NCBI GenBank assembly: GCA_027694045.1
Contig: JAQEWB010000018.1
Span: 1-30,803 of the forward strand
From: Bacillaceae bacterium OF18-1A
Lineage (GTDB): Bacteria > Bacillota > Bacilli > Bacillales > Bacillaceae_G
Direction: 5' to 3'
Length of the DNA: 30,803 nucleotides
The notes beneath the pieces were generated by a model. That model ran no database searches and had not been told where the DNA came from. It saw only the letters and a list, made by a program, of their open reading frames with translations. A program made the translations under genes and the position numbers. This document shows, piece after piece, positions 23,494 to 30,803 of the stretch (position 1 is the stretch's first letter; each line of letters starts with the position of its first letter).

Positions 23494-23522
23494 ATAATAA
23501 ATAATCTCAATTTCTTTTGCAA
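23494..23522 (-). promoter_or_regulatory. groESL sigma-A promoter
   Basis: Minus strand TTGCAA, 17 bases, TATTAT; the start falls at the edge of the CIRCE element. Confidence 0.75.
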
Positions 23523-23817
23523 GTAAAAAAATCATAATTTTTTCGCAAATTACGATATACACTTTTCTATATAGAATCCTTTCTCAACTAGCTTTACCAT
23601 ATGAATCGTTGTTTCTACTACTCGTATGTTACAATATGAAAGACACCCTAAGTTGTTTTCGCTAAACAAACAACTTTTTCCTGTCTCTTATTTTAATTTC
23701 AAATACAGATTTACAAAAAAAATATAATCCGAATACAAGTTTATATCGTAGGTAGCATGTTTACATGTTCTCCTACCTTATTTCATACACTAGAGTTAGA
23801 AAGGATGGTTAAACCAT
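23523..23817. other. Divergent intergenic region, groES to ydiL
   Basis: No gene. On the plus strand a TATAAT (23723-23728) without a clear -35 could serve ydiL. A hairpin AGGTAG-CATG...CATG-CTACCT at 23750-23778 lies in its predicted leader, without a T run. Confidence 0.4.
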
Positions 23818-24567
23818 TTGAAGAAACAATATTGGTGGGTTATCGTTACATACATTTTAATGCAGTTATCTGGAATTGTAGGATTACCACTACTCTTAAA
23901 AACGGGGCTCTATGATAATAGAGGATTTACCATCGAGGAAAAAGGGCAAATCATAACTGGCCATTGGGCAATTATTAGCTTCTTTATTGCGTTATGTGTC
24001 GTACTTTGGCTACTTAGAACAGATATTCGTGACAGGCATTTGGATAAAACGCGCTCTTCTGTTCCAGCTACGGTTGGCTGGATTTTTATCGGGTTCTTCT
24101 TAGCATTTTTCTCACAAAGTATTGCAGGTATGATTGAAATGTATTTACTAGGTATTAAACCTGGATCTGAAAATACAGCAAGACTGATGGATATAGCAAG
24201 AACAACACCTTGGTTTCTTATTGTTGTATCTATTATAGGACCTATCTTAGAAGAAATCGTATTTAGAAAAATTTTATTCGGTACACTTTATAAGAAGTTT
24301 AACTTCTTTATTGCGGCCATCATTAGTTCCCTTGTATTTGCCGCGATTCATTTTGATTTTACTCACTTACTGGTATACACTGCTATGGGGCTCGTATTCG
24401 CCTTTTTATATGTAAAAACGAAACGTATTATCGTTCCAATTGCAGCTCATGTTGCAATGAATACATTCGTTGCAATCGCTCAAATTGTAGTAAGTAACGA
24501 GCAAATTCAAGAAATGATTAAAGAAGCTGAAAAAATGCAAGGCTTTATCGGAGGATTTTTTGTATGA
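23818..24567 (+). CDS. ydiL: CPBP-family intramembrane metalloprotease (YdiL-like)
   Basis: Polytopic membrane protein of the CAAX-protease/bacteriocin-processing family. The 249 residues have several membrane segments and the family's motifs: EEIVFRK (EExxxR), FAAIHFD (FxxxH) and HVAMNT. The glutamates and histidines are the presumed metal and catalytic residues. Natural substrate unknown. The start is TTG with AAGGATGG upstream; a nearby ATG at about 23805 is in another frame. In B. subtilis ydiL and ydiK also lie beside groESL, which supports the assignment. It overlaps the next gene by ATGA. Confidence 0.88.
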   Translation: MKKQYWWVIVTYILMQLSGIVGLPLLLKTGLYDNRGFTIEEKGQIITGHWAIISFFIALCVVLWLLRTDIRDRHLDKTRSSVPATVGWIFIGFFLAFFSQSIAGMIEMYLLGIKPGSENTARLMDIARTTPWFLIVVSIIGPILEEIVFRKILFGTLYKKFNFFIAAIISSLVFAAIHFDFTHLLVYTAMGLVFAFLYVKTKRIIVPIAAHVAMNTFVAIAQIVVSNEQIQEMIKEAEKMQGFIGGFFV

Positions 24568-24755
24568 GAAACTCACCATTGTTCATGGCTGCACTATACT
24601 TCCTTCTTGGATGTATCTTTACACGATTCGCCATTACGAACGTGACAGATACAATCTGGAATGTATGGACAATACTATTTGCAGTTATGGCGACAATTGA
24701 TTTTAATTTGGCACTTCGCCTTATATTAGTTAAATTCACAAAGAAGAAACAATAA
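24564..24755 (+). CDS. ydiK: YdiK-like small membrane protein
   Basis: 63 residues, two hydrophobic segments (about 5-22 and 31-52) and a basic tail KFTKKKQ, of unknown function. It overlaps ydiL by four bases (ATGA), so the two are translated together. The pairing matches the B. subtilis ydiK-ydiL neighbours. Confidence 0.8.
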   Translation: MRNSPLFMAALYFLLGCIFTRFAITNVTDTIWNVWTILFAVMATIDFNLALRLILVKFTKKKQ

Positions 24756-24789
24756 TAAAACGCAGAGGTCGCTTCCTCTGCGTTTTATT
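24754..24789. terminator. Bidirectional terminator between ydiK and rex
   Basis: Perfect 15-bp stem AATAAAACGCAGAGG with its complement and a 6-base loop. It serves both convergent genes and overlaps the rex stop. Confidence 0.92.
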
Positions 24790-25414
24790 GTGGATAATTT
24801 TTCAAAAAGTAAACAAGTGTTTGTAACTCTACAGCTAAATCAATATGATGAATTCTAATATTCTCTGATACGTTTAATCGTGCTGGTGTGAAATTCAATA
24901 TACCATGCACATTCGTTTCAGCTAATCTATCCGCTACAGCTTGCGCCACTGTAGCTGGTACTGTTAATATTGCCACTTGTATATCATTTGATAATCTTTT
25001 TTCTAATTCATCTAAATGGTATACAGGAATGCCTCCGATTTCTGTTCCAACTTTCTCTTCACTAACGTCAAACGCCATTTCAATTTTTGTATTATTGTTT
25101 TTCGTGAAATTATAATGTAAGAAAGCGGTCCCTAAATTACCTACTCCAATAAGTGCTACACGTGTTATATCATCTTGATCAAGTGTTTCACGGAAAAATG
25201 ATAATAAATAATTTACATTATATCCATATCCTTTTTTCCCTAATGCTCCAAAATACGAAAAATCTCTTCGTATCGTTGCGGAATCTACTTTTACTGCTTC
25301 ACTCAATTCGGCTGATGAAACACGTTGCTTACCAGAAAGAGATAAATTTTGGATAAATCGATAGTATAGAGGCAATCGTTTAGCAGTGGCTTGTGGAATC
25401 TTTTGCTGATCCAT
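24785..25414 (-). CDS. rex: Redox-sensing transcriptional repressor Rex
   Basis: Repressor of fermentation and respiration genes that releases DNA when the NADH/NAD+ ratio rises. The 209 residues contain an N-terminal winged helix (about 1-80, with [16 protein letters not shown] and [10 protein letters not shown]) and a Rossmann domain with GVGNLG near 92-97 that binds NAD(H). The C-terminal helix swaps between subunits. The ATG follows AGGAGAGG. B. subtilis rex (ydiH) lies in the same neighbourhood. Confidence 0.95.
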   Translation of the reverse strand: MDQQKIPQATAKRLPLYYRFIQNLSLSGKQRVSSAELSEAVKVDSATIRRDFSYFGALGKKGYGYNVNYLLSFFRETLDQDDITRVALIGVGNLGTAFLHYNFTKNNNTKIEMAFDVSEEKVGTEIGGIPVYHLDELEKRLSNDIQVAILTVPATVAQAVADRLAETNVHGILNFTPARLNVSENIRIHHIDLAVELQTLVYFLKNYPQ

Positions 25415-25491
25415 ACAACCTCTCCTCTCTTCCTATCTTTATTCATATGCTTTAATCAAATACAGAAGTTTAGCACTCATTAAATTCCTTG

Positions 25492-25526
25492 TATAATAAA
25501 GAGAAGAAGTATTCTCTCTTTATTTT
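25492..25526 (+). promoter_or_regulatory. Candidate promoter and early hairpin of the ABC-F gene
   Basis: TATAAT at 25492-25497 with a poor -35 (TTTAGC at 17 bases). A hairpin TAAAGAGAA/TTCTCTCTTTA with a T-rich tail follows at 25497-25526. If transcription starts further upstream, the hairpin could act as an attenuator, as at some antibiotic-responsive ABC-F genes. If it starts here, the hairpin is only partly transcribed. Confidence 0.35.
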
Positions 25527-25601
25527 AAACTATACACTATTTTTAGTATGATTGAGAAATATAAACATGGCAAAGTTAAGAAATTATTTGAGGTGAAAAC
25601 A

Positions 25602-27533
25602 TTGATTTTATTACAAGTAAATGGACTTTCGAAATTATATGGGGCAGAAACGATTCTCGCAAACATAAAATTAGAAGTACAAACGAAAGATCGTATCGCA
25701 TTAGTTGGACGAAATGGAGCTGGAAAATCTACATTATTAAAAATTATTGCCGGTGAATTATCTCATGATGGTGGCGAAATTATAAAACCGAAAGATGTCT
25801 CCATAGGATACTTAGCTCAAAATACTGGACTAGAAACATCTTTAACAATTTGGGACGAAATGCTAACCGTCTTTACACACTTGCAACAAATGGAGACAAA
25901 GCTTCGAAGGTTAGAGCAAGAGATGGGCAAGGAAGAAAACTTTTCAAATGCAGCTATATATGAAAAGTTATTAGCTGATTATGATCAATTACAATTAGAC
26001 TATAAGGACCAAGGTGGATATCAATACGAAGCAGATATCCGTTCCATTTTAAGCGGTCTTGGTTTCCCTGTTGAAACGCATCAAACAACAATCTCTACTT
26101 TAAGTGGTGGGCAAAAAACACGATTAGCTCTCGGTAAATTATTATTAACGAAACCAGACTTACTTATTTTGGACGAGCCAACAAACCATTTAGATATCGA
26201 AACATTAACATGGCTTGAACAATATTTACAAGGGTATCCTGGCGCGATTTTAATCGTTTCCCACGACCGTTACTTCTTAGATAAACTCGTTACACAAGTA
26301 TATGAAATTTCGAATAAAGAGAGTAGACGATTTGTTGGTAACTACAGTAAATATTTAGATTTAAAATCAGCTTTATACGAGCAAGAAATGAAGCGCTACG
26401 AAAAACAACAAGATGAAATCGCTAAGCTTGAAGACTTCGTACAAAAGAATATAGCGCGTGCATCTACGACAAAACGTGCCCAAAGTCGCCGCAAACAATT
26501 AGATAGAATGGAATTACTGACTAGACCATTAGGTGATGCGAAATCAGCATCCTTCCATTTTGATATCGAAAAACAAAGTGGAAATGATGTGTTACAAGTA
26601 AAGGATGCAACTATCGGCTATGATGCAGACCCAATTATTGAACATGTAACTATGCGCTTAACACGCGGGGATAGCGTTGCTTTAGTTGGACCAAACGGTA
26701 TTGGAAAATCCACATTATTAAAGTCCATTGTGAATAAGTTACCGTTATTAAATGGTGATGTTTCTTTCGGATCGAATGTATCTGTTGGTTATTACGATCA
26801 AGAACAAGCCAATTTAACATCTTCTAAGCGCGTGTTAAATGAACTATGGGATGAATACCCACTGCAACCTGAAAAAGAAATTCGCACGATACTAGGTAAC
26901 TTCTTATTCACAGGAGATGATGTACTGAAGCCAGTATCTTCCCTTAGTGGTGGACAAAAGGCTCGATTAGCTCTCGCAAAACTTATGATGCAAAAATCCA
27001 ATTTGTTAATTCTGGATGAGCCGACGAACCATCTTGATTTAAATAGTAAAGAGATCTTGGAGAATGCTTTAATTGATTATCCTGGGACTCTTCTATTCGT
27101 TTCTCATGACCGCTACTTTATTAATCGCGTAACGACGACTGTTGTTGAGTTATCAACAGAAGGTGCACAGGAATATTTAGGGGATTACGATTACTACGTT
27201 GAAAAGAAAAATGAAATGATTGAACGTGCAGAGCTTGAACAGCAAGAAAATGCCGTTGACGTACCTGTTCAAAAGGTAGTTGCACAAGAAAAATTAAATT
27301 ATCTAGAAGAAAAAGAACGTAAAAAACTAGAACGTCAACGCACTAGAAAAATTGAAGAATTGGAACAAAGTATCGTAGAGTTCGAAGAAGAAATTGCTGC
27401 GTTAGAAGATCAGCTTTGCTTACCAGAAATATATGCCGATTATGAAAAGGCTAGTGAAATTACAACTAAAAAACAAACGTTACAAGAACAACTTGAAGCT
27501 TGTATGGCAGAATGGGAAGAACTACATTTATAA
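25602..27533 (+). CDS. ydiF: ABC-F family ATPase (YdiF-like)
   Basis: Soluble ribosome-associated ATPase with two fused nucleotide-binding domains and no membrane part. The 643 residues show Walker A GRNGAGKS (about 35-42) and GPNGIGKS in the second half. There are two LSGGQ signatures, two LILDEPTNHLD Walker B blocks and the long charged linker characteristic of ABC-F between the domains. A C-terminal coiled coil (KERKKLERQRTRKIEELEQS) follows. The start chosen is TTG (MILLQVNGLSKLYG) because GAGGTG lies six bases upstream; a frame from ATG 25548 adds 18 residues without a site. The B. subtilis homolog lies next to the tsaD homolog as here. Whether it confers antibiotic protection or acts in translation generally cannot be told. 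Confidence 0.93.
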   Translation: MILLQVNGLSKLYGAETILANIKLEVQTKDRIALVGRNGAGKSTLLKIIAGELSHDGGEIIKPKDVSIGYLAQNTGLETSLTIWDEMLTVFTHLQQMETKLRRLEQEMGKEENFSNAAIYEKLLADYDQLQLDYKDQGGYQYEADIRSILSGLGFPVETHQTTISTLSGGQKTRLALGKLLLTKPDLLILDEPTNHLDIETLTWLEQYLQGYPGAILIVSHDRYFLDKLVTQVYEISNKESRRFVGNYSKYLDLKSALYEQEMKRYEKQQDEIAKLEDFVQKNIARASTTKRAQSRRKQLDRMELLTRPLGDAKSASFHFDIEKQSGNDVLQVKDATIGYDADPIIEHVTMRLTRGDSVALVGPNGIGKSTLLKSIVNKLPLLNGDVSFGSNVSVGYYDQEQANLTSSKRVLNELWDEYPLQPEKEIRTILGNFLFTGDDVLKPVSSLSGGQKARLALAKLMMQKSNLLILDEPTNHLDLNSKEILENALIDYPGTLLFVSHDRYFINRVTTTVVELSTEGAQEYLGDYDYYVEKKNEMIERAELEQQENAVDVPVQKVVAQEKLNYLEEKERKKLERQRTRKIEELEQSIVEFEEEIAALEDQLCLPEIYADYEKASEITTKKQTLQEQLEACMAEWEELHL

Positions 27534-27548
27534 AAGTATTTAAATTAG

Positions 27549-27600
27549 AAGGGTGTCTCATAAGTCGAGATTTTTTGACTATGTGACATCCTTTTTATTT
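27549..27600 (+). terminator. ABC-F gene terminator
   Basis: Long imperfect stem AAGG.TGTC.CAT..GTC with its complement and a T-rich loop, followed by TTTTTATTTT, 16 bases after the stop. Confidence 0.8.
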
Positions 27601-27780
27601 TCTAATAGAAATCACCATAACTTGAAATATATCAACAATTCGACAAAAGATATCGATTTACCGACAAAGTTTGACATCGATATCAATCCGCGAATGAAAA
27701 GAAGATTATCTCGAAATACCTTTCGGATATTCACTGTTATTTTATTTCCCGAAAAAGGATATATTTAAAGGTCAGACCTC
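27601..27780. other. Intergenic stretch with a 9-bp inverted repeat
   Basis: No gene supported. GATATCGAT (27649-27657) and ATCGATATC (27676-27684) form an inverted repeat. TTCGACA at about 27639-27645 matches the reverse of a Spo0A box (TGTCGAA). Function unknown. Confidence 0.4.
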
Positions 27781-27787
27781 ATTAAGT

Positions 27788-27961
27788 TTATCCACAATGT
27801 TATACACATATCCACCTTTAATATATAAACCCAAAAATAACTTTTCCACATTATCCACAATTATTAAAAAAGTTATACACATTTTATATACACAATAAAA
27901 CCCACATTATCAACAGATAATATGGGTTTTATCCACAGTCTGTGGTTAATTTTGTGAATAA
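27788..27961. promoter_or_regulatory. DnaA-box cluster between the ABC-F gene and tsaD
   Basis: Perfect TTATCCACA boxes at 27788, 27851 and 27929; TTATACACA at 27800 and 27873; near-matches at 27842 (TTTTCCACA), 27886 (ATATACACA) and 27907 (TTATCAACA). Reverse-strand boxes are at 27941 (TTAACCACA) and 27953 (TTATTCACA). About ten boxes in 174 bases is far beyond chance. From memory, B. subtilis has DnaA-box clusters outside oriC that restrain initiation, one of them between gcp (tsaD) and ydiF. This appears to be the same locus. Confidence 0.88.
27897..27930 (-). terminator. Terminator of the tsaE-tsaB-rimI-tsaD operon
   Basis: AAAACCCA.ATTATC pairs with GATAAT.TGGGTTTT around a 3-base loop, flanked by T on the minus strand. 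It is embedded within the DnaA-box cluster. Confidence 0.85.
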
Positions 27962-28978
27962 CTACGCTTCAATATCTAATCCTGGATTTGCATTTAAAGC
28001 CAATGTTGCACGTTTTCCTTGTTCATATGCAATTGTACCCGCAGCTGCAATCATCGCTGCATTATCTGTGCATAAAGACAGCGGTGGAATAATTAGCTCA
28101 ATGTTTTCCTTTTGTGCAAATTCAGCTTCTAAACGGGCACGAAGCCCTTTATTCGCAGCTACTCCACCAGCGAGAAGCACTTGTTTTACGTTATAAGCTT
28201 CCGCCGCACGAGACGCTTTCGTTACAAGTACGTCAATTACGCTCTCTTGGAAACTTGCCGCTAAATCTTCCGGCGCAATTTCTATACCACGTTGTTTTGC
28301 GTTATGCACAGTGTTGATAACTGCCGATTTCAATCCACTAAAGCTAAAATCATACGAATCCGGTTCTAGCCATGCACGAGGCAAGTCAATTGTCGGTTTA
28401 CCTTCATGTGCAAGGCGATCAATGTGCGGACCACCTGGATATGGCATAGATAACGTACGAGCTACTTTATCATATGCCTCTCCTGCAGCATCATCTCGTG
28501 TTTCACCAATCACTTCAAATGAACCGTGTTCTTTCATATAAACAAGTTCTGTATGTCCACCAGATACAACGAGTGATAATAGCGGGAATTGAACTTCTTT
28601 TACTAAACGATTTGCATAAATGTGACCAGCAATATGATGGACACCAACTAACGGAATATCATGTGCAAAAGCCACTGCCTTCGCTGCATTTACTCCGATT
28701 AGAAGTGCTCCAACTAAACCAGGTCCTTCTGTTACAGCAATTGCATCAATATCATCAAAAGTGATGTTTGCTTCTTTTAAAGCTTCTTCTAACACAACTG
28801 TAATTTCTTCTACATGATGACGGGATGCAATCTCTGGTACAACGCCGCCAAAACGTTTATGACTTTCAATTTGTGATGCAACGACATTCGCAATGATCTC
28901 CGTTCCATTTTTAACAACCGCTACTGCTGTTTCATCACAACTTGTTTCAATACCAAGTATAATTGTATTTTTTTTCAT
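27962..28978 (-). CDS. tsaD: tRNA t6A threonylcarbamoyltransferase TsaD (Gcp/YgjD/Kae1)
   Basis: Transfers the threonylcarbamoyl group to A37 of ANN-decoding tRNAs, with TsaB and TsaE. The 338 residues start [20 protein letters not shown]. They contain the metal-binding HHIAGH motif (near 110-115), VSGGHTEL and the ASKHA nucleotide-binding folds. I use the ATG at 28978: GGGTGA lies before it and it overlaps the rimI stop by one base (TAATG). A GTG five codons upstream is less likely. Essential in most bacteria. Confidence 0.97.
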   Translation of the reverse strand: MKKNTIILGIETSCDETAVAVVKNGTEIIANVVASQIESHKRFGGVVPEIASRHHVEEITVVLEEALKEANITFDDIDAIAVTEGPGLVGALLIGVNAAKAVAFAHDIPLVGVHHIAGHIYANRLVKEVQFPLLSLVVSGGHTELVYMKEHGSFEVIGETRDDAAGEAYDKVARTLSMPYPGGPHIDRLAHEGKPTIDLPRAWLEPDSYDFSFSGLKSAVINTVHNAKQRGIEIAPEDLAASFQESVIDVLVTKASRAAEAYNVKQVLLAGGVAANKGLRARLEAEFAQKENIELIIPPLSLCTDNAAMIAAAGTIAYEQGKRATLALNANPGLDIEA

Positions 28979-29421
28979 TATATATTCACCCACATTACGA
29001 GACCATCTTCCTGATTGTCTGCATAGTATCGTTTACGAATTCCACCATTTTGAAACCCGTATTTTCTGTATAACTGTTTTGCTACTTCATTTGACACACG
29101 TACTTCAAGCGTCATCGCCTTTACCCCTAGCTCTTTCGCCTCGGAAATAACAGCTTTTAGTAGAGCATCTCCTAACTTTTGACCTCGGTATTCTGGCAAA
29201 ATAGCTATATTTGTTATATGTGATTCATCAATAATTATCCACAATCCACAATACCCGATTACACGACCATCTTTTTCTAGCACAATGTAATGTGCATGTT
29301 CATTCATCGTTAATTCACGTTGAAAGGCATCTGCAGTCCAAGGAGTTGAAAAAGAGGCTTCTTCAATAGCTACAATTTGAGCAATATCATCGAGTTCCAT
29401 CTTTCTAAATATCATATCCAT
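28978..29421 (-). CDS. rimI: Ribosomal protein S18-alanine N-acetyltransferase
   Basis: GNAT-fold acetyltransferase expected to acetylate the N-terminal alanine of ribosomal protein S18. The 147 residues from [17 protein letters not shown] contain the acetyl-CoA binding motif [16 protein letters not shown] (about 72-87) and the C-terminal QLYRKYGF block. The start ATG at 29421 has AGGGG ten bases upstream, overlapping the tsaB stop. The third gene of the operon, between tsaB and tsaD as in many Firmicutes. Confidence 0.93.
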   Translation of the reverse strand: MDMIFRKMELDDIAQIVAIEEASFSTPWTADAFQRELTMNEHAHYIVLEKDGRVIGYCGLWIIIDESHITNIAILPEYRGQKLGDALLKAVISEAKELGVKAMTLEVRVSNEVAKQLYRKYGFQNGGIRKRYYADNQEDGLVMWVNI

Positions 29422-29434
29422 CTTCTGCAAACCC

Positions 29435-30127
29435 CTACTTATTTTGACTTTCTAACCACTTTGTTTCAGCTTCAGCTAAACGAAGATAACTAGGAACAAA
29501 TGCATGTACATCTTGTTCTTCTTTTTGTAATCCTAAAAATGCTAGCTCACTCGGTCTTGGATTATTTTTAGTGAAAGGAGCAAATACAGCTTGATCACCT
29601 AAATATTCTATAATTGTTTCTTTATGCAATTTAACATCGTTACCGATAAATAGAACAGGTTGTCCTCTATCTTTTAACATTTGCAACCAATCTACAATAA
29701 GAATAATTCGGTCTTCTTCTATTGAAGTTAACTGTTCTCCTTCATATGTATATAACCCTGTATAAATTTGTCCACGTCTTCCGTCGAATAAAGGACAAAT
29801 TAACCCTTTGAAATTAGCACCGTTTGCAGCCACTACTTCTAAACTTGATACACCCACAATTGGTATTTGAAGTGACCAAGCTAATGTTTTTGCAGCCGTC
29901 ACACCTATGCGAACTCCCGTATATGAGCCCGGTCCTGCAGCTACTACGATTTTCGTTAAGTCTTTCGGTTTTACACCACACTCTTTTAACAGTTGCTCTA
30001 CAGCCGGCATAAGGCGTACAGAATGGTTTTTTGTTAAGTTTGTAATGATTTCCCCAATCACGTTTCCTTCCTCGATAAGGGATACACCCATTACGTAATT
30101 TGAAGTATCAATTGCTAGTACTTTCAT
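29435..30127 (-). CDS. tsaB: t6A biosynthesis protein TsaB (YeaZ)
   Basis: Non-catalytic actin-like partner that dimerises with TsaD. The 230 residues start MKVLAIDTSNYVMGVSL and have VAAGPGSYTGVRIGVTAAK, the family signature. I prefer the ATG at 30127, with GAGGAG ten bases upstream. The longer frame reads through the tsaE gene in another phase. It overlaps tsaE by 20 bases, so the two are coupled. Confidence 0.96.
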   Translation of the reverse strand: MKVLAIDTSNYVMGVSLIEEGNVIGEIITNLTKNHSVRLMPAVEQLLKECGVKPKDLTKIVVAAGPGSYTGVRIGVTAAKTLAWSLQIPIVGVSSLEVVAANGANFKGLICPLFDGRRGQIYTGLYTYEGEQLTSIEEDRIILIVDWLQMLKDRGQPVLFIGNDVKLHKETIIEYLGDQAVFAPFTKNNPRPSELAFLGLQKEEQDVHAFVPSYLRLAEAETKWLESQNK

Positions 30128-30581
30128 CTTGTAATAGCTCCTCACATAATCTAATATAGCGATCTCCAATTGGCTCGAGCACGATTTTCCTCGTATCATC
30201 TCCAGCATGGAATAAACTAATTTGTAACTTTTCATTCGGTAAATAAGCTTCTATTAGATGAGCCCACTCTACTACTGTGATTCCTTCACCATAGAAATAC
30301 TCATCAAAGCCTAAGTCTTCTTCACTTTCCGCTAAACGATACACGTCCATATGATATAACGGCAATCTTCCTTTATACTCTTTAATAATGTTAAAGGTAG
30401 GACTGTTTACGACCCTTTTCACTCCAAGACCTTTTGCTAGTCCCTTTGTAAAAGTCGTCTTGCCAGCTCCAAGATCTCCCTCTAAAATAATTACATCTTG
30501 GGATTTCACAAGTTTACCTAATTTTTCTGATAATCTTTGTGTTTCCTCAGAAGATTTTGTTGTTACTTCATATTTACTCAC
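30108..30581 (-). CDS. tsaE: t6A biosynthesis ATPase TsaE (YjeE)
   Basis: P-loop ATPase that binds and resets the TsaB-TsaD complex. The 157 residues have Walker A GDLGAGKTT (Lys41), the SPTFNI switch and YHMDVYRL with ITVVEWAH. The start is GTG at 30581 with AGGTG six bases upstream; another GTG three codons earlier lies closer to that site. First gene of the tsaE-tsaB-rimI-tsaD operon. Confidence 0.95.
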   Translation of the reverse strand: MSKYEVTTKSSEETQRLSEKLGKLVKSQDVIILEGDLGAGKTTFTKGLAKGLGVKRVVNSPTFNIIKEYKGRLPLYHMDVYRLAESEEDLGFDEYFYGEGITVVEWAHLIEAYLPNEKLQISLFHAGDDTRKIVLEPIGDRYIRLCEELLQDESTSN

Positions 30582-30620
30582 AGACTTCACCTACTTTATT
30601 CACAATGTTCTCTGCTCTTT

Positions 30621-30626
30621 ATTATA
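30621..30626 (-). promoter_or_regulatory. Candidate -10 of the tsaE operon
   Basis: TATAAT preceded directly by TG on the minus strand, 40 bases before the GTG start; no consensus -35 is visible. Confidence 0.5.
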
Positions 30627-30642
30627 CAGGTTTTGAATATAT

Positions 30643-30670
30643 AAAAAAGTCCTTAGGAGTTTTCCTAAGG
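30643..30670 (-). terminator. Second terminator after the tRNA gene
   Basis: CCTTAGGA pairs perfectly with TCCTAAGG around GTTT, followed on the minus strand by CTTTTTTATAT. Together with the hairpin at 30711-30737 it insulates the tsaE operon from the tRNA transcript. Confidence 0.75.
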
Positions 30671-30710
30671 ATAGTTTGACTGTCTTTATTAGTTTTTTGT
30701 TAAAACAAAT

Positions 30711-30737
30711 AAAAAAATACGAAACAACATGTTTCGT
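30711..30737 (-). terminator. tRNA transcript terminator
   Basis: ACGAAAC-ATGTT-GTTTCGT hairpin followed on the minus strand by ATTTTTTTATTTG, 19 bases after the tRNA 3' end. Confidence 0.82.
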
Positions 30738-30755
30738 TCTTTTCTTTATATAAAA

Positions 30756-30803
30756 TGGCGGTCCCGACCGGGGTCGAACCGGCGATCTCCTGCGTGACAG
30801 GCA
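30756..30803 (-). tRNA. tRNA-Asp (GTC), 3' part only
   Basis: The minus strand reads from the anticodon arm (CCTGTCACGCAGG, anticodon GTC) through the variable region, the T arm GCCGG-TTCGACC-CCGGT-like block and the acceptor strand, to an encoded CCA at 30756. The 5' half lies beyond the window. It is probably the last gene of a tRNA or rRNA-tRNA cluster, since two terminators follow. Confidence 0.9.

Noticed and set aside
25470..25478. TTAGCACTC, a perfect half of a CIRCE operator, upstream of the ABC-F gene
   Set aside because: The second half GAGTGCTAA is missing, so HrcA control is not supported.
27553..27768. 71-codon plus-strand frame after the ABC-F gene
   Set aside because: It begins inside the terminator hairpin without a ribosome-binding site and shows no protein-like pattern.

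Overview
The window looks like Bacillus cereus-group chromosome. The evidence is the gene order groES-groEL-guaA-pbuG beside ydiF/ydiK/ydiL/rex/tsaD/rimI/tsaB/tsaE homologs, the low GC, the sigma-A type promoters, the CIRCE operator, two guanine-class purine riboswitches and a tRNA-Asp. Most housekeeping genes are on the minus strand.

Layout. 1-4205: a VanS/VanR-like two-component pair and the hypoxanthine/guanine permease pbuG with its riboswitch, sigma-A promoter and a PurR-type inverted box pair. A strong outward promoter sits at the very left edge. 4211-19704: a ~15.3 kb integrated mobile element in the 3' end of guaA. It is bounded by a 191-bp direct repeat (4211-4401 and 19514-19704) that differs at three bases, all synonymous. 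The copy next to the integrase completes the intact guaA. The distal copy is the displaced old 3' end and still carries the old guaA terminator. 19514-30803: guaA with riboswitch, groESL with CIRCE, ydiL/ydiK, rex, an ABC-F ATPase, a DnaA-box cluster, the t6A genes tsaD/tsaB/tsaE with rimI, and the 3' part of a tRNA-Asp.

The element encodes a tyrosine integrase, a serine resolvase, a DEAD-like P-loop protein (possible replication helicase), a complete Type III restriction-modification operon (mod-res) followed by a small third gene, an XRE-like regulator with a short operon, zinc-finger-like small proteins, two coiled-coil small proteins and a WGR-like protein. No relaxase, coupling protein or conjugation gene is visible. 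It therefore looks like a non-self-transmissible integrative element, or one mobilised in trans, that carries a defence cargo.

The most interesting unlabelled structure is non-coding. (i) The two-part motif ACTTGCA-N13-ATAGGACA occurs three times with identical spacing and orientation, upstream of mod-res, of a small gene and of the helicase-like gene. This suggests an element-wide regulon tying restriction to element maintenance. (ii) An 80-bp array of eight units with an exact 10-bp period lies in a 0.9-kb gene-free stretch. (iii) A ~87-nt small RNA gene with a near-consensus promoter and a clean terminator lies upstream of the helicase-like gene, and its 5' part is complementary to that gene's upstream region. 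(iv) A 17-bp hairpin whose two wobble pairs form only in the minus-strand RNA sits just after an 18-codon reading frame. All functions of these sites are inferred from pattern alone.
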